The position numbers were made by a program, and so were the translations under genes. A model generated the notes under the pieces. The model worked only from the letters and a program-made list of their open reading frames with translations. It ran no database searches and had not been told where the DNA came from. A DNA stretch of 64,000 nucleotides from Fremontodendron californicum (taxonomy: Eukaryota > Streptophyta > Magnoliopsida > Malvales > Malvaceae). Positions 20,851 to 32,119 of this stretch are shown here, piece by piece (position 1 is the first letter of the stretch; each line of letters begins with the position of its first letter). The stretch spans positions 19,999,172 to 20,063,171 of the forward strand of contig JAULJL010000004.1 in assembly GCA_030761205.1 (NCBI GenBank), read 5' to 3'.

Positions 20851-21639
20851 ATATGAGAATTTGAATGATTCCAAGTACAAAATGAAATTCTGATTATCTA
20901 TTCCCCTGAGGATTGCTTTTCAATGAGAATATTTGTGCTTGACATGAGAAATGACCATCTTTCATATCCCTTTTCACAAAAAAAAGTTATCCATAGTTAC
21001 CCCTTTTTAGCCGAAAGAATTCTTTCTTCTTTGAACCTTGATCAAGGATCACTCTCCACACTGGGGGGCAAATACGAGGAAAGATCTTATCAAAGATCAA
21101 GGAGAAATGAGTCCAAACTTGAAGATAGATGCAAAGTAATTTGAGGTCCCAAATAAGTACGGGCTCACTCTGTCAAAATGAAGATGCAAAAGAAAAGGAA
21201 AAGAAAAATGTAGAAAATATGGCGAATTGAAAGCCAATAACAAAGAAAAAAAAGAAGAAAAAAGGAAAATATGAAAAAGATGGCGAAATGAAAGTCAAGA
21301 AAAAAGAAGAAAATGAGGAAAAGTCAAAAGAAGAGAAGATAAGTCTAGAAGGGACAAATGTTTCAAAGGGAATCCTCCTCAAGAAATGATCCTTGATCTG
21401 ATTACCCTCAAACGCATATTTTGGGCCTATTTATCCTTTCTTTCAGAACTCTGAACCTTGGCCTACGTTACGTGCTTTAAAAGTCCATTTTGATCAAGCG
21501 TGGATATTTAACTTGAAGATTTTTTTCTCAGATTTTATCTCATCTCTTCGAATTATCATTTCATTATGGAAGAATTTAGAATTCTCAAATGCATGGTGGA
21601 ACAATAAAAAAGAAAAAAAGAGAAAGAAACAATCAAGCT

Positions 21640-21674
21640 CTAGGGTGAAAACCCAAAAATGGGCAGTCTAGAAC
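21640..21674 (+). ncRNA. candidate RNA hairpin in Gypsy C 3' UTR
   Basis: TCTAGGGTG pairs with CAGTCTAGA (eight of nine positions, one of them G-U) around loop AAAACCCAAAAATGGG. It occupies the position of the hairpin pair of Gypsy A and keeps the AAAACCC...GGG loop while the stem sequence differs. Confidence 0.4.
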
Positions 21675-22479
21675 AAAACAAGAGGAAAATTTTGATGCCA
21701 ATCATGGTATTATCAAAGCCATGATGAAAGAGGAAGTCATCTTGAAGGAATCAAGGAACATCCGAGAATTCCTAAATATTCCCCAAAACTATCAACTCTC
21801 ATTTGGAGGATTGACTTCAAAAACTGAGACTTTTTTCCCTCTAAAATTAACCTTTTCAATTTGAACATCCCGGCTAATCTTGACGCTTGTCAAAACACCA
21901 TGATTTGGAAACTAAAAGAATGTTAAATTTGTTTGATTCTCAAGGAATTTAGGTTTTCTTGTTGTGAAGTTTTCTTGGATCAACCAAAATCCTATTGTAC
22001 CAAGCCTTTCAATTCAAGTTGAAAAACCCAAATTGACATTCAGAAAAATTTCTAACAGTGTTCATCAATCTTCAAGAGATTTGTACATCACATACTACGG
22101 GGTTAATATTTTTCGCTCAAAAGTTTTCATTAAATGAGTAATTTTTTTTCCTTCTAAAAAAAGGGAAACAAATAAAAGAAATAAAAATATTTTTGAAACA
22201 ACCATTTTTGATGTTGACATGAGACAAGGGTTTTTCTAGCCCAAAGGTATCGAACTACTGCGGTTGACCTTAACTTCCAGATATGAGAAGAAGAAATAGG
22301 ACGTTGCAAATAGGCCTCTACAAATAAGAGTTTGAGAAACTGTCGGGGCAAGGAGATGACTACGGAATGACAAGGGATTGATTCCTTATGGGGCACGAAT
22401 GTCCAAGATACACTCTGATTTGAAGAAGAAGAATGAATCAAAAAAGCTAAGCCAAACGGAAAGAATACAATCAGGGACA

Positions 22480-23340
22480 TTTGCACCATTCAGAAGCATT
22501 TGCATAATGTTAATCTTTGCATTTCCATCATTTCATGAAGCATTTGCATTTTTCAAGAATATTCGCAGCTGGCTCATTAATGAGCATTTACACATTTGAT
22601 CTTTGCATTTGCATCATTTCATTTGCATTTTTTGAGAATATTTGCATCTGCATCTTTCAGAAGCATTTGCACATTTGATCTTTGCATCTGTATCATTCCA
22701 TGAAGTAGTTGCATCATTCGTGGATATTTGTATTTGCACGATGTTAATCTTTGAATTTGCACCATTTCATGAAGCATTTGCATTTTTCAAGAATATTTGC
22801 ATCTACATCATCCATAAGCATTTGCACGATGTTAATCTTTTCATTTGCATCATTTCATGAAGCATTTCATTTTTTCTAGAATATTTGCATCTACATCATT
22901 CAGAAGCATTTGAACGATGTTAATCTTTGCATTTGCATCATTTCATGAAGCATTTGAATTTTTCGAGAATATTTGCATCTGCATCATTCAGAAGCATCTG
23001 CACATTGTTGATCTTTGCATTTGCATCATTCCATGAAGTAGTTGCATCATTCAAGGATATTCGCATATGCATCATTAATGAGCATTTGCACATTGTTAAT
23101 CTTTGCACCTGCATCATTCCATGAAGTAGTTGCATCCTTCGAGGATATTCGCATCTACATCATTAATGAGCATTTGCACATTGTTAATCTTTACATTTTG
23201 CATCATTCATGATCAATTGCACCCTTGTTAATCTTTGCATTTGCATCATTTCATGAAGCATTTGCAACAATTCAAGGATATTTGTGTCTGCATCAATTGA
23301 TGAGCATCTGCATCATCGTGGGAAGCAATTTTTGCCCATA
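22480..23340 (+). repeat. tandem array rich in GCATTTGCATCATT (Gypsy C 3' UTR)
   Basis: Imperfect units of about 60-90 bp combine GCATTTGCATCATTTCATGA, AGCATTTGCATTTTTCAAG, AATATTTGCATCTGCATCAT, CAGAAGCATTTGCAC and ATTGTTAATCTTTGCATT. The repeat is a higher-order mix of a short GCATTTGCA motif. It is absent from the A and B 3' UTRs. ORFs across it come from repeat periodicity. Confidence 0.92.
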
Positions 23341-23436
23341 GGGAACATGCATTCTACAAGCATTTGGACACCCTATCATTAACATCACTGCTTTCAACTA
23401 ACATTGCAGGAACTTTGGAAATTCTACTCTCTTTAA

Positions 23437-25710
23437 ATCGAACTCGTTTCTGAAACGAGTTGAGCCCCGAGACAACCGTCGAGGTATTTCCTTTTCTTTT
23501 AATCGAACTTGTTCTAAAAAATGAGTCAAGACCCGAGACCACCGTCGAGGTATTCCTTTTCGTTTTAAATCGAACTCATTTTTCAAATGAGTCGAGCCTC
23601 GAGACCACTGTCGAGATATTTCCTTTTCTTTTAAATCGAATTTGTTTTTTTTTAAAAAGAGTCGAGCCTTGAGACCACCGTCGAGGTATTCCTTTTTGTT
23701 TAAATCGATCTCATTTTTAAAATGAGTGAAGCCCCGAGACCATCGTCGAGGTATTTTATTTTCTTTTAAATCGAACTCATTGTAAAAAAATGATCGAGCC
23801 CCGAGACCACAGTTGAGGTATTCCTTTTTGTTTTAAATCAAACTCGTTTTTAAAATGAGTCGAGCCTTGAGACCACCGTCGAGGTATTTTTTTTCGTTTT
23901 AAATCGAACTCGTTTTTAAAATGAGTCAAGCCCCGAGACCACTGTCAAGGTATTTCCTTTTCTTTTAAATCAAACTTTTTTTAAAAAAAATGAGTCGAGC
24001 CCCGAGACCACCGTCAAGGTATTCCTTTTCGTTTAAAATCGAACTCGTTTTTAAATTTAGTCGAGCCCCGAGACCATCGTCCAGTTATTTCCTTTTCTTT
24101 TAAATCAAACTCATTTTAAAAAAATGAGTCGAGCCTCGAGACCACCGTCGAGGTTTTCCTTTTTGTTTTAAATCGAACTCATTTTTAAAATGAGTCGACC
24201 CCCGAGACCATCGTCGAGGTATTCTTTTTCGTTCTAAATCGAACTTATTTTTAAAATAAGTCGAGCCTCGAGACAACTGTCGAGACAACTGTCGAGACAA
24301 CTGTCGAGATATTTCCTTTTCTTCTAAATCAAATTTGTTTTTTCAAAAAAATGAGTTGAGCCCTGAGACCACCGTCGAGGTATTCCTGTTCGTTTTAAAT
24401 CGATCTCATTTTTAAAATGAGTCAAGCCCGGAGACCATCGTCGAGGTATTTCATTTTCTTTTAAATCAAACTCATTGTAAAAAAATGATCGAGCCCCGAG
24501 ACCATAGTTGAGGTATTCCTTTTTGTTTTAAATCAAACTCATTTTTAAAATGAGTCGAGCCTTGAGACCACCGTCGAGGTATTTCTTTTCGTTTTAAATC
24601 GAACTCGTTTTTAAAATTAGTCGAGCCCCAAGACCACTGTCAAGGTATTTCCTTTTCTTTTAAATCGAACTTGTTTTTTAAAAAAATGAGTCAAGCCCCG
24701 AGACCACCGTCGAGGTATTCCTTTTCATTTAAAATCGAACTCGTTTTTAAAATCAGTCGAGCCCCGAGACCATCGCCGAGTTATTTCCTTTTCTTTTAAA
24801 TCAAACTCATTTTAAAAAAAATGAGTCGAGCCTCGAGACCACCATCGAGGTATTCCTTTTTGTTTTAAATCGAACTCATTTTTAAAATGAGTCGACCCCT
24901 GAGACCACCGTCGAGGTATTCTTTTTCGTTTTAAATAGAACTAATTTTTAAAATGAGTCGAGCCCCGAGACCACCATCGAGGTATTTCCTTGTTCTTTTA
25001 AATTGAACTTTTTTTTAAAAAAATGAGTCGAGCCCCGAGACCACCGTCGAGGTATTCCTCTTCGTTTTAAATCAAACTTGTTTTTTAAAAAATGAGTCGA
25101 GCCCCAAGACCACCGTCAGGGTATTCCTTTTTGTTTTAAATCGAACTCGTTTTTAAAATGAGTCGAGCCCCGAGACCACCGTCGAGGTATTCCTTTTCTT
25201 TTTAAATCGAACTCATTTTAAAAATGAGGCGAGCCCCAAGACCATCGTCGAGGTATTCCTTTTTTTTTAAAAATGAGTCGAGCCCGGAGACCACCGTCAA
25301 GGTATTCCTTTTTGTTTTAAATCGAACTCATTTTTAAAATGAGTCGAGTCCTGAGACCACCATCGAGGTATTCCTTTTCACTTTAAATCAAACTCGTTTT
25401 TAAAATGAGTCGAGCCCCGAGATCATCGTCGAGCTATTTCCTTTTCTTTTAAATCGAACTTATTTTTTAAAATAAGTCGAGCCCCGAGACCACTGTCGAG
25501 GTATTCTTTTCTGTTTTAAATCGAATTTGTTTTCAAAATAAGTCGAGCCCCAAGATCACCGCTGAGGTATTTTCTTTTGTTTTAAATCGAACTTGTTTTC
25601 TAAATGAGTCGAGCCCCAGGATAACTACCGAGGTACTGCTTTTATTTTCAAAATTTGAATTCGTTCCCTTTAGACGAGTCAAGCCTTGGTATCATAGTCA
25701 AGGTATTTTC
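23437..25710 (+). repeat. large tandem array of ~60 bp units with hairpins (Gypsy C 3' UTR)
   Basis: Roughly 38 units share GAGTCGAGCCCCGAGACCAC, CGTCGAGGTATTCCTTTT, GTTTTAAATCGAAC, then a short palindrome such as CTCATTTT-T-AAAATGAG. The unit family matches that of A (12812-13535) and B (37500-38045). Many units keep the palindrome with paired changes (for example CTTATTTT-T-AAAATAAG at 24244-24260 and CTCGTTT...AAACGAG at 23443-23459). Confidence 0.95.
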
Positions 25711-25865
25711 AATTCAAGACCTAAATCTTTTAAATTGTTGTTTTTTTTTTTAAATCAATAAAAAGAAAACCTCTCTGTCTGAATAACCTCCATACTCGGA
25801 CAAAATGGTTGTCTATTTGTCTTTGCCTGAGTCCTGATTCTCAGCAATAGTCAAAGTGGGGCAGC

Positions 25866-26494
25866 TATAGACACATAATTTTGTCCGGGCCCCATAAACA
25901 AGGTAAGTTCTCCTTCAACTTCCCAGAAAGCATAGAACTTCCCCTAATTTTACAGTTGGGTCTCTAAGACTTTGATTCGGAGGTCAACACGAAAAGTCAA
26001 CTCCAAAAAAGTCAACACCAAAAAGTCAACTCTTGGAAAAATCAAGATTCGGAAGGAGAATTGAGCAACGGTGAAACAATCTTGATAATTAGAGATCCAC
26101 AATTGAAGATAAAAGGAAAATTTGAAGGTGGAAGGACAAGTTGCAAATTTCAGTGTAGGAGAAAAAAGCTCGAAATTTCAAAATTTGGGGAAAAGTACGT
26201 AAACAATCAAATTGGATGAAATTGAAACCTCAATTTGAAGGATGATCAATAAATAGAAGTACCTCAAGGTCCAATTTCACAAAGAGAAATCAATTGGAAG
26301 AAAATTAGACAAAAGTGAATAAAATAGAAATTGCCATTTTGTGGAAAAATAAGAAATTTTGCAAATTTGGGGAAAAGTATATAAATGATCAAATTGGTCA
26401 AAACTGAAGGTTCAAATTGGAATAAGATCAATAAATAAAGGTATCTAAAGGTCCATGTCGGAACCTCCCTTTTTAAGAAAGTTTCGATCAATTT
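25866..26494 (+). repeat. Gypsy C LTR head, truncated
   Basis: It begins TATAGACACATAATTTTGTC right after the polypurine tract AAAGTGGGGCAGC and aligns with the first part of LTR1. It contains an internal duplication: GGGGAAAAGTACGTAAACAA at about 26188 and GGGGAAAAGTATATAAATGA at about 26371. It breaks off near 26494, where antisense LTR tail begins. Confidence 0.8.
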
Positions 26495-26936
26495 AATAGA
26501 GGAAAAAATGACTTAATTCCTCTTGAAATGAAAGGGTGAGGGTATGAAAACGACCTCGAAAAAGAAATATAGTCGCCACCAATATTTTTTGGCTAGGTGT
26601 GATCGAACACCTATTAAAACAGATTTTTGAAAAACATTTTAAAATTAATTAAAACATTTTAAAATTAATTTTGAAGTCTATGTTTTGAACCAGAGAAAAC
26701 AAGTGCGGGTTCGGTAGTCGGTTACATGTGGGGAAGGGTTAGCACCCCCACAACGCCCGTATAAAACGGTACCTTGTTAGTCATGTTTTATCTCGAGTCT
26801 CGGTGAAAATTCGGTTTTAGATTTGGTATTTAAAAATAATTCCCATTTTAAAAATAATCCTATTTTTGTTCGAAAATGATCCGAAATTCGTTATTCCAAA
26901 AATTTTCTATACTCCCCGGCAAACCGGTGAATATAG
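26495..26936 (-). repeat. antisense fragment of an Ogre-like LTR tail
   Basis: Reading the minus strand gives LTR 3' sequence: the GGTACCGTTTTATACGGGCG block, the TGTGGGG...CCCCACA hairpin, and GGTGGCGACT. It matches LTR1 at about 18110-18590. The final ~70 bp of the LTR and its upstream body are missing. It is a rearranged scrap lying between the C LTR head and the D LTR. Confidence 0.8.
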
Positions 26937-29900
26937 TGTAGATACCTAATTTTGTCTGGACCACTAAAACATGTATGATTTCTTCCTAAACTCATGTTTC
27001 AGAATGCAAAAAGACTCTTCTTATCCTGCAGGTGTTGCTCCGTGACTTAGTTTAAGAAAGTAGGCATAAAAAGTCAAACTTGAAAAAGTCAACTCCGAAA
27101 AAGTCCACCCTAAAAAAGTCAACCCACTTTCAAAATCAAGATTTGAAGTTCAATTGAAAAATGGTGAAAGAATTTTGATAATCCGAAGTCTACATTGACA
27201 GATATGGAGTTCGAAAGTTGGGTTACGGAGATTCAGTAGAAAGAAAACCCTAGTTCGAAAAATTTGGGGAAAAGTGCTTAAATGATCAAATTCGTCGGAA
27301 TTGAAGGTTACAAATGAAAGATAAGCACTGACTACGGATAATGGAGAAGCTACTTGGAATAAAAACTGAAGGAAAAGTCAATTTGGAAGAAAATCGAGAA
27401 TTAGGGTTTTTGGTGAAATTGGGGAAAATTGCAGAAATGGCCCGATTCGGTAAGACTAAAGCCCCTAATTGATGGAGAGTGAGTAAACAAGGATAGCCCA
27501 AGGCTCAGTTTGAAGAAATTCCAAGAAAAGAGCCGATTGGAGGAAAAACGGAAAAACGAGGAAATTTTCGACAGTGAAAAAAGGAAAAATCAAATCGGAA
27601 CGGAATTTGATCGTAAAAAATGGGCGTTTTTAGACCAACTCCAATTCAATATACGAAAAAGGCCTATAAAAAGAAATTCTAAAAATCAGACTTGTTTTGA
27701 GCAAAACCGGGCTTCGGAGGCAAATGGGCAAAACTAGAAAACTTGGGAAAAATCCCAAATGAGCTCCAAAAATTCTAAAAATTTGCAGATCTCTTTCTTA
27801 AATCATTTCAGAGATATTGGCAAAAAAAAATCTCGATTCGGAGTTCGTTTGCAAAATAGCCAAATCCCGGGCCCATAATGCAGAAATTCAAAAGGATAAA
27901 TCCCAAATAAATAGCAAACGAGTTCCAAAAATTCTGAAAATTTACAGATCTCATTATTAAATTATTTGGAAGAGATTGGTGAAAGAAAATCTGAATTTGG
28001 AGTTTGTTTGCAAAATGGACAAATCCCGGGCCCACTATGTAGAAATTCAAGCAGATAAATCCCGAAAAAATAGTAAATGAGCTCCAAAATTTATGAAAAC
28101 TTCCAGATCACACTTTTAATTTATTTGGAAGAGATTGGTGAAGAAAAATCTAGATTCGAAACTCGTTTAAAAATGGTGAAAGTTCGGGTGCAAAAAAGGG
28201 CAATTTTGGAAGAAAAATCCAAATAAATAGTAAATGGGCTCGAAAATTTTTGAAAACTTCCAGAATCCAGTTTTTTATTATTTCAGAAGTATTAAAAAAG
28301 AAATTTTGAATTTAAAGTCCGTTTGCTATTTATTTAGGTTTGGGGGTCAAAAAGGTCATTTTACCAAAAAAATCAAAAAGGGCATTTTCTTGCATTTAAA
28401 AAGTGAAGCATGGGCTGGGAAGGTGAATAGTCAGCCGGCCAAGGCCCAAAGGAGGGTAGATATTTTTTGATTTTTCATCAAAGGGCCAAGGGTGAAGAGG
28501 AAGGTAGTTATTTTTTGTGATCAAGCCTTTGAATTTGCAACACATGGACTAGTGGTTGGAGAGGGATCCTATTTATGACATCTTCATGACATCATAAATT
28601 GAGGGGCTGATTATTCCAATCTAATGGTGGGATTTTACATAGAAAGCATCTTGAATTAAAGGCCATTGGATCAAAATATGTTAGGAAAGAACTACAACAT
28701 TCTACACAATTCTTATACCATTTTGGCCAAGCTTTTTTTGGAGGGGGGATTCAGTTTTTTGCTGGAGCTCTAGGGGCTGAATAGAAGCAGTAGCTAAGGG
28801 AAAAAAGAGAAAAAAAAAAGAAAGGAAAAAGAGAGGAGAAAAAGGAGAAGAAAAAAAAGGTTTGGCTTCCTACTTCTTGATTTGGAAAGCTAGAGCAAGG
28901 ACGCTATGTTCTTTCATGGTTTTCTCATACTTTATTGACATGATTTTGATATTTTTATTGTCATTTTATTCTCTTTTATGAAATAAACTTGTTTTTTAAA
29001 ATAAGTTCTAAGGAGCTTTTACTTTTTTTTTTTTAAAGAAATCAAGATAACAAGTTTTTCTCTATTTTTCATCATGGTTGAATGAATCACTTTTGTTAAA
29101 TGATTTTGTGTTTGATCTTGTTTATGTGATTTGTTGTAATAGGTTAGCTTACTTGTGGTAGATTAGCTTGATTGTGGTAGGTTAGCTTGATTGTGGTAGT
29201 TTAGCTCTAGACCATGCCATGTGTTTGTGAAAATGTCTAGCTATATTCATGCATTTCCATTATGATTGCTTAGTTTAGAATGTTTCCTTTTTAGTCTTGT
29301 ATTTACTATGACATGTGTTTGTGTTATTGCCATTCATTTTTTAGGTCAAGGTCTCATTTGCATTGCCATGCATTTCATGCATTTTAGACCTAAGTTGCAT
29401 TAAATGCCATGCAAGTTCATTTTAGGTCTAGGCCATATTCTCTATGCCATGCATTTTTCATGTCATTTAGGTTTTAAAGCATGCATTCAATTTTCTGTAT
29501 TTTGATGCATTTCATGTCATGCCACATGATTTATGAGTTAGGCTAATCAATGGCTCAAATTCATGCTCACTTGAGCATACTTGTGGGAAATTAAAGAGTT
29601 GTCAAATTTATTATTCTACCTTTGTGATTTTTTTTTTTTTTTTTACTTTAGCCAATTTGTGACTAACTTTTTAAAAGTATTAGCTACTGTTTGTAGGTCT
29701 TTAAGAGAGTCTCCAACATTTTTACTTTGATTTTTGAATGATTTTATCAAAGGCAAAAAAATGTGTCTTGGCAAAACAGTTTTTCACCCAATACTCGGAC
29801 TTTCCCGATTTCTTTGGGAAGTCATCTTTAATAAAAAAAATTAAGCCAATTTTTTATCATGTGTTCTAAGTCTCCAATATTGTTTTTAGATTGTTTTGAA

Positions 29901-30589
29901 ATTTTAAAAATAGGTTAAAAATCGTGCTTTAAAACTGGACAGTAGAGGCATATTTGAATTTGAAGGAAAATTTTTTTCTTGTTTTTGCTAAGTTACTTAG
30001 AGGGGGCTGATTAGGAAATTTAGCTACTGTCTTAGGGTAGTTTCTAAGCCTTTTTAAACTTTAAAAATGATTTTACAAACCTCGGGTTAAGGATGGTCAA
30101 GTCCGGGATTTTAAACTTAGGAAATTAGAGCCATTTTTAAAGGGTTTGGCTAGGGTTTCAATCTTCATTCAAGTTTCTTTCAAAATTGTTTTCAAACAAA
30201 TCACAAAGTATTTTGATTTTAGAAAATTTAATTTGATATATTTTCCTAAGGTAGCCGGATATCATTTTAGATATACGGATTTCCTTATTTAGAGGAAAGA
30301 TTACACTTTCATGCATTGCATTTTCCATATTCATGCATATTGTATAACATATGATTTTTTTTGCTATGATACTTTCTATGGAACTGTTATTATTTTTATT
30401 TATATTTTATAGTGTTATATTATTTGTTATATGGTTTTGAATATTTCATGCTATTCTATGCTTTTTATTTAGTCATTTATTTTTGTCATATTATTTAGCA
30501 TATACTATGTTCATGCATTACTATGTTTATTTTTATTTCTATTTTCATGCATATTTCATGATAACATTATTTTATGTTTCATGCCATTT

Positions 30590-31080
30590 CATGTCACTTA
30601 GGATATTTCATTTTATTTAGGACATTTCATTTCATTTAGAATATCATGTCATTAAAATCATCTTCTTTTTTTTATTTAGAATATACCATGTTACTTAGGT
30701 TATTTCATTTCATAGAGAATATATTATGTCACATAGGACATTTCATTTCATATAGAATATATTATGTTACTTACGACATTTCATTTCATTTAGAATATCA
30801 TGTCATTTAAATCATATCATTTCATTTAGAATAAACCATGCTACTTAGGTTATTTCCTTTCATATAGAATATATTATGTCACTTAGGACATTTCATTTCA
30901 TTTAGGATATTTTATTTAGAATATCATGTCATTTAAATCATTTTCATTTCATTTAAAATATATCATGATACTTAGGATATCTCATTTCATTTGGAATATG
31001 CTATATATCATGATACTTAGGATATCTCATTTCATTTAGAATATGCTATGTCATTTAAATTAAATCATTTAGGTTGCATT
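30590..31080 (+). repeat. LTR-internal minisatellite (copy in LTR of D)
   Basis: About a dozen degenerate units of CATTTCATTTAGAATATATT and ATGTCACTTAGGAC type. The array is about twice the length of the one in LTR1, with a local higher-order duplication near 30960-31040 (ATATCATGATACTTAGGATA repeated). Confidence 0.88.
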
Positions 31081-31765
31081 ATCTACAGTTTGATTGTCAT
31101 ACATATTCATGTTCATATTGTTCTTAAAAAAATGTTTTGAAAAGGATAATGATTTTTAATAAAATAAAGATATTCCCAAGTTAAAATAATTCATCGGGTT
31201 GCCGAGGAGGATATCATCAATTATCATTAATAACGGAATATCTTTCTTAAAACGAGAATGATTCAGAAAATTTTCTAAACAAATAAAAATTTTATGTTTT
31301 GCAGAATTTTCGGGGAATGTAGAAAAATTTTGAATTAATAAATTCTATATTATTTTCAATTAAAAATAGAATTATTTTTCTTTAAATTGGGAATTAATTT
31401 AAAATACCAAATTTAAAACCTAGTTTTTTTTATCGAGACTTAAGATAACACACGATTAATAAGGTACTGTTTTATACGGGTGTTTTGGGGGTGCTAATCT
31501 TTCTGCCGTAACCGAGTCCCGAACCCGCTTCTTTGATTTCTCTAGTTTAAAAGCGCAGACTTGAAATTGGTTTTAAAAAATGTTTTAATTAATTTTAAAA
31601 TGTTTTTACAAAACCGGTTTTAATAGGTGGACGATCACACCTAGCCAAAAAAGATTGGTGGCGACTCCATGTTTTTTTTAAGGTCACTTTCAAAACCTTC
31701 ATTTTTCAAGAAGAATTAAGTCGACTTTTCCTCGGTATTTTTTATGTCACACTTAACGAATAATA

Positions 31766-31784
31766 AAGTCTTGCGATGAGACTT
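31766..31784 (+). ncRNA. candidate hairpin at LTR 3' end next to the primer site
   Basis: AAGTCTT (31766-31772) pairs with GAGACTT (31778-31784) around GCGAT, ending 22 bp before the LTR end. LTR4 has AAGTCTT/AAGACTT (32141-32159, complement) and LTR1 GTCTC/GAGAC (18626-18640), so one pair appears as U-G, U-A and C-G in the three copies. Confidence 0.45.
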
Positions 31785-31809
31785 GTTATTTTTTTAGGTT
31801 GCGACAGCT

Positions 31810-31827
31810 TGGCGACTCCACTAGGGA
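31810..31827 (+). promoter_or_regulatory. primer binding site of Gypsy D
   Basis: TGGCGACTCCACTAGGGA begins three bases after the LTR end GCGACA. It has the TGG start expected for complementarity to a tRNA 3' CCA. From memory, Ogre elements use a tRNA-Arg primer with a similar site; the exact tRNA here is not verified. Confidence 0.82.
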
Positions 31828-32119
31828 TATTAGAAAGTCAGGCCTAGAATTAGTTGTGTTTTATCAAAGTCTCGATTTTGTTGGTTTAATTGGTATTCAA
31901 TTTTAATTCCCACATTTTTTTAAATAAGGAGAATTTTGAAAATAATAAAATATTTTAGATATGTCCATATTCATATGCATACATATTATTATTGTTCTCT
32001 GGTTATTTTGTTGTATATAGTTATTATTTGCCTAATTGATGCTTTACATTGTTTGATCTTGTTGGGGCATTTAGAATAAGGGGTGTAGAATAGGTGGTGA
32101 AAGGTTTGTTGTTCCTATT
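31828..32119 (+). other. Gypsy D 5' UTR, first part
   Basis: Non-coding, AT-rich. It ends GTTGTTCCTATT, where Gypsy B is inserted. The same string (TGTTCCTCCACACATATTAC) recurs uninterrupted at about 52461-52480, showing what the pre-insertion sequence looked like. Confidence 0.75.
32115..32119. repeat. target site duplication CTATT, left copy (Gypsy B)
   Basis: CTATT precedes the B LTR and is repeated at 51869-51873. Five bp is normal for gypsy integration. Confidence 0.82.

Larger units (their letters stand above)
20851..26494 (+). mobile_element. Gypsy C: Ogre-like element, 3' end only
   Basis: From about 20851 the sequence parallels the Gypsy A 3' UTR block by block: TGTGATATCATGCATATGAG, the palindrome CCTTGATCAAGG (21036-21047), TTTTGGGCCTATTTATCC, and TTGATCAAGCGTGGATATTT. 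Two tandem arrays, a polypurine tract (25850-25865) and the first ~0.6 kb of an LTR follow. No gag or pol is visible, so only the 3' end of the element survives. Confidence 0.82.
26937..31806 (+). repeat. Gypsy D 5' LTR (4870 bp)
   Basis: It starts TGTAGATACCTAATTTTGTC and ends TTAGGTTGCGACA. It is followed at once by a primer binding site, which identifies it as a 5' LTR. Internal features match LTR1: minisatellite at 30590-31080, primer-site look-alike TGGCGACTCCA at 31659-31669, and a terminal hairpin at 31766-31784. No convincing gene is inside. Confidence 0.92.

Noticed and set aside
20647..20856. Short ORF ending ELTHELLGHITKK as a possible gene
   Set aside because: No motif recognised; it partly runs from the solo LTR into the 3' UTR of C, so at best it is a remnant.
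22642..23124. Several small ORFs (HLHHFMKHLNF type) in the Gypsy C 3' UTR
   Set aside because: They are translations of the GCATTTGCATCATT array.
23437..25710. Regularly spaced direct repeats resembling a CRISPR array
   Set aside because: The segments between conserved blocks are near-identical, not unique spacers. The sequence is in a plant retrotransposon UTR and there are no cas genes.
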